A DNA stretch of 6,421 bases, from contig CABTZM010000125.1 in NCBI GenBank assembly GCA_902489295.1, forward strand, positions 1-6,421, in the 5' to 3' direction. A model generated the notes under the pieces. The model was given only the letters and a program-made list of their open reading frames with translations. It ran no database searches and was not told the origin of the DNA. A program made the position numbers and the translations under genes. Below are positions 5,535 through 6,421 of this stretch, piece by piece (position 1 is the stretch's first letter; each line of letters begins with the position of its first letter). Source of the stretch: an uncultured Collinsella sp. (lineage in GTDB: Bacteria; Actinomycetota; Coriobacteriia; Coriobacteriales; Coriobacteriaceae).

Positions 5535-6421
5535 CTAGGCGGACTTCTTCTTGCTGTCGGAGACCATCATGTAGACGGTGAGCACGACGGCGATGGCGGC
5601 GATCACGATGGCGCCGTAGAAGGACTGCTGGTAGGCGGCGCTGCCGGCCTCAGCGTGATACAGCACGGCAGTGATGGGCTGGCTGATCCAGGTAGAAGCG
5701 GCGTAGCCCAGGAACATGATGCCGTAGTTGACACCGATGTTGCTGGTGCCAAAGGCGCCACCGGTGAGCGGCGGGGAGATGACGAGCAGGGCGCCAAAGC
5801 TAAAGCCAAGCAGGGCGAGCGCCACAAAGAACATGCTCTGCGTAAAGCTCATCGACATGATGACGAGCGCGACGATGGTCACGACGAGGCTGATGAGCAG
5901 CGACTTGTAGGCGCCGAGCTTGTCGATGATCTGGCCAAAGGACAGACGGCCGACCAGGTTGGCGCAGGTGTTGACGGAGACCACCACGCCGCCGAGGGCG
6001 ACAGCCGCGGCGCTCGTGGGGTCGGCGAAGAGCTGGACGGCGGCGATGGAGGCAACCTTGCCCACGAGCAGGGTGCCCGCGGTGGCGGCAAAGGCGAAGG
6101 TGACGATGAGGACCCAAAAGCGCGGGGTTTTGACCATCTCGCCCGGGGTGAGGTCACCGAAGGTGCCGGCGTGCGCGCCGCCCTTGGGGGCCTCGAAGCC
6201 CTCGGGCAGCCAGCCGGCCTCGGGGGCCTTCAGGAACAGGGCGGAGGCGGCGATCGTCACAAAGAAGATGACGCCGAGTGCCTTGAGGGCGCCAAAGATG
6301 CCCAGGCTCGGGATAAGCAGTGAGGCGAGCACCGGGGACAGCACGGCGGGGCCGGCGGGCGGAGCGGGGGGCGGAATGCCGGGGGCGGGGCCCCTCTTGT
6401 TGGTGGACCACCTTTTGGCCG
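5535..6421 (-). CDS. MFS transporter, OxlT-like (oxalate/formate antiporter family), 5' truncated
   Basis: The C-terminal 294 residues of a major facilitator superfamily membrane carrier; the whole protein should be about 400-440 residues with 12 membrane helices. The visible part starts near the loop before helix 5 (RWSTNKRG). It then holds part of helix 5 and about seven further hydrophobic segments, numbered in the visible fragment at about 46-63, 101-120, 137-159, 173-191, 195-215, 229-249 and 266-286. Typical marks are MVKTPRFWVL (95-104) before helix 7 and GRLSFGQIIDKLGAYKS (157-173), the repeat of the MFS loop motif between helices 8 and 9. The tail DSKKKSA is cytosolic. The gene has no stop codon up to the right edge; a GTG at 6344 is internal, not a start. 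Residues 10-25 are abnormally proline-rich and probably corrupted. The substrate is unknown, perhaps a carboxylate or a substrate of the adjacent dehydrogenase. Confidence 0.88.
   Translation of the reverse strand, partial: AKRWSTNKRGPAPGIPPPAPPAGPAVLSPVLASLLIPSLGIFGALKALGVIFFVTIAASALFLKAPEAGWLPEGFEAPKGGAHAGTFGDLTPGEMVKTPRFWVLIVTFAFAATAGTLLVGKVASIAAVQLFADPTSAAAVALGGVVVSVNTCANLVGRLSFGQIIDKLGAYKSLLISLVVTIVALVIMSMSFTQSMFFVALALLGFSFGALLVISPPLTGGAFGTSNIGVNYGIMFLGYAASTWISQPITAVLYHAEAGSAAYQQSFYGAIVIAAIAVVLTVYMMVSDSKKKSA

Noticed and set aside
3924..6323. A 799-codon open frame on the plus strand opposite the dehydrogenase and transporter genes
   Set aside because: It is antisense to two genes with clear family motifs. 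Its translation is a monotonous Gly/Asp/His/Val-rich product of GC-rich codons read backwards, and it runs through the inverted-repeat element and terminator. No ribosome binding site or domain is visible.
5535..6344. The GTG at 6344 as the transporter start codon
   Set aside because: The frame stays open to the window edge, the upstream residues still carry the loop motif RWSTNKRG, and a start there would remove four or more membrane helices that an MFS carrier needs.

Overview
The window is GC-rich bacterial chromosome. It carries five protein genes, two of them cut by the window edges, and two long intergenic gaps packed with palindromic DNA. High GC coding sequence, AAGGAG-type ribosome binding sites and the general style of the proteins suggest a high-GC Gram-positive such as a Coriobacteriia member (Collinsella-like). 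That placement is an inference, because no rRNA or other marker gene is present.

Layout, left to right. (1) 1-588, plus strand: the C-terminal part of a Cof-type HAD-superfamily phosphatase. (2) 589-781: a comparatively AT-rich spacer with a small inverted repeat just upstream of the next gene. (3) 782-1486, plus strand: a small transaldolase of the TalC/FSA-like family with an intact Schiff-base lysine. (4) 1487-1867: a convergent intergenic region holding a 72-nt hairpin unit, a 16-bp direct repeat that duplicates the transaldolase 3' end, and a roughly 215-bp imperfect palindrome built around a strong terminator. (5) 1868-4015, minus strand: a full-length Tex RNA-binding protein. (6) 4016-4424: a tex-upstream region with a 9-bp hairpin, a 162-bp element bounded by 30-bp inverted repeats, and a strong terminator for the minus-strand operon to its right. 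(7) 4425-5465, minus strand: a Gfo/Idh/MocA-family NAD(P)-dependent dehydrogenase. (8) 5535 to the right edge, minus strand: an OxlT-like MFS transporter, missing its N-terminal part.

The transporter and dehydrogenase are probably co-transcribed (transporter first, 69-nt gap, single terminator after the dehydrogenase) and look like an uptake-plus-oxidation pair for an unidentified small organic or sugar-like substrate. The transaldolase serves sugar-phosphate interconversion and tex is housekeeping. I found no CRISPR array, transposase, phage gene, toxin-antitoxin pair, tRNA or rRNA. The genes belong to known families. The unusual content lies in the intergenic palindromes and in a suspicious G-rich stretch at the right edge that damages an otherwise conserved MFS motif.
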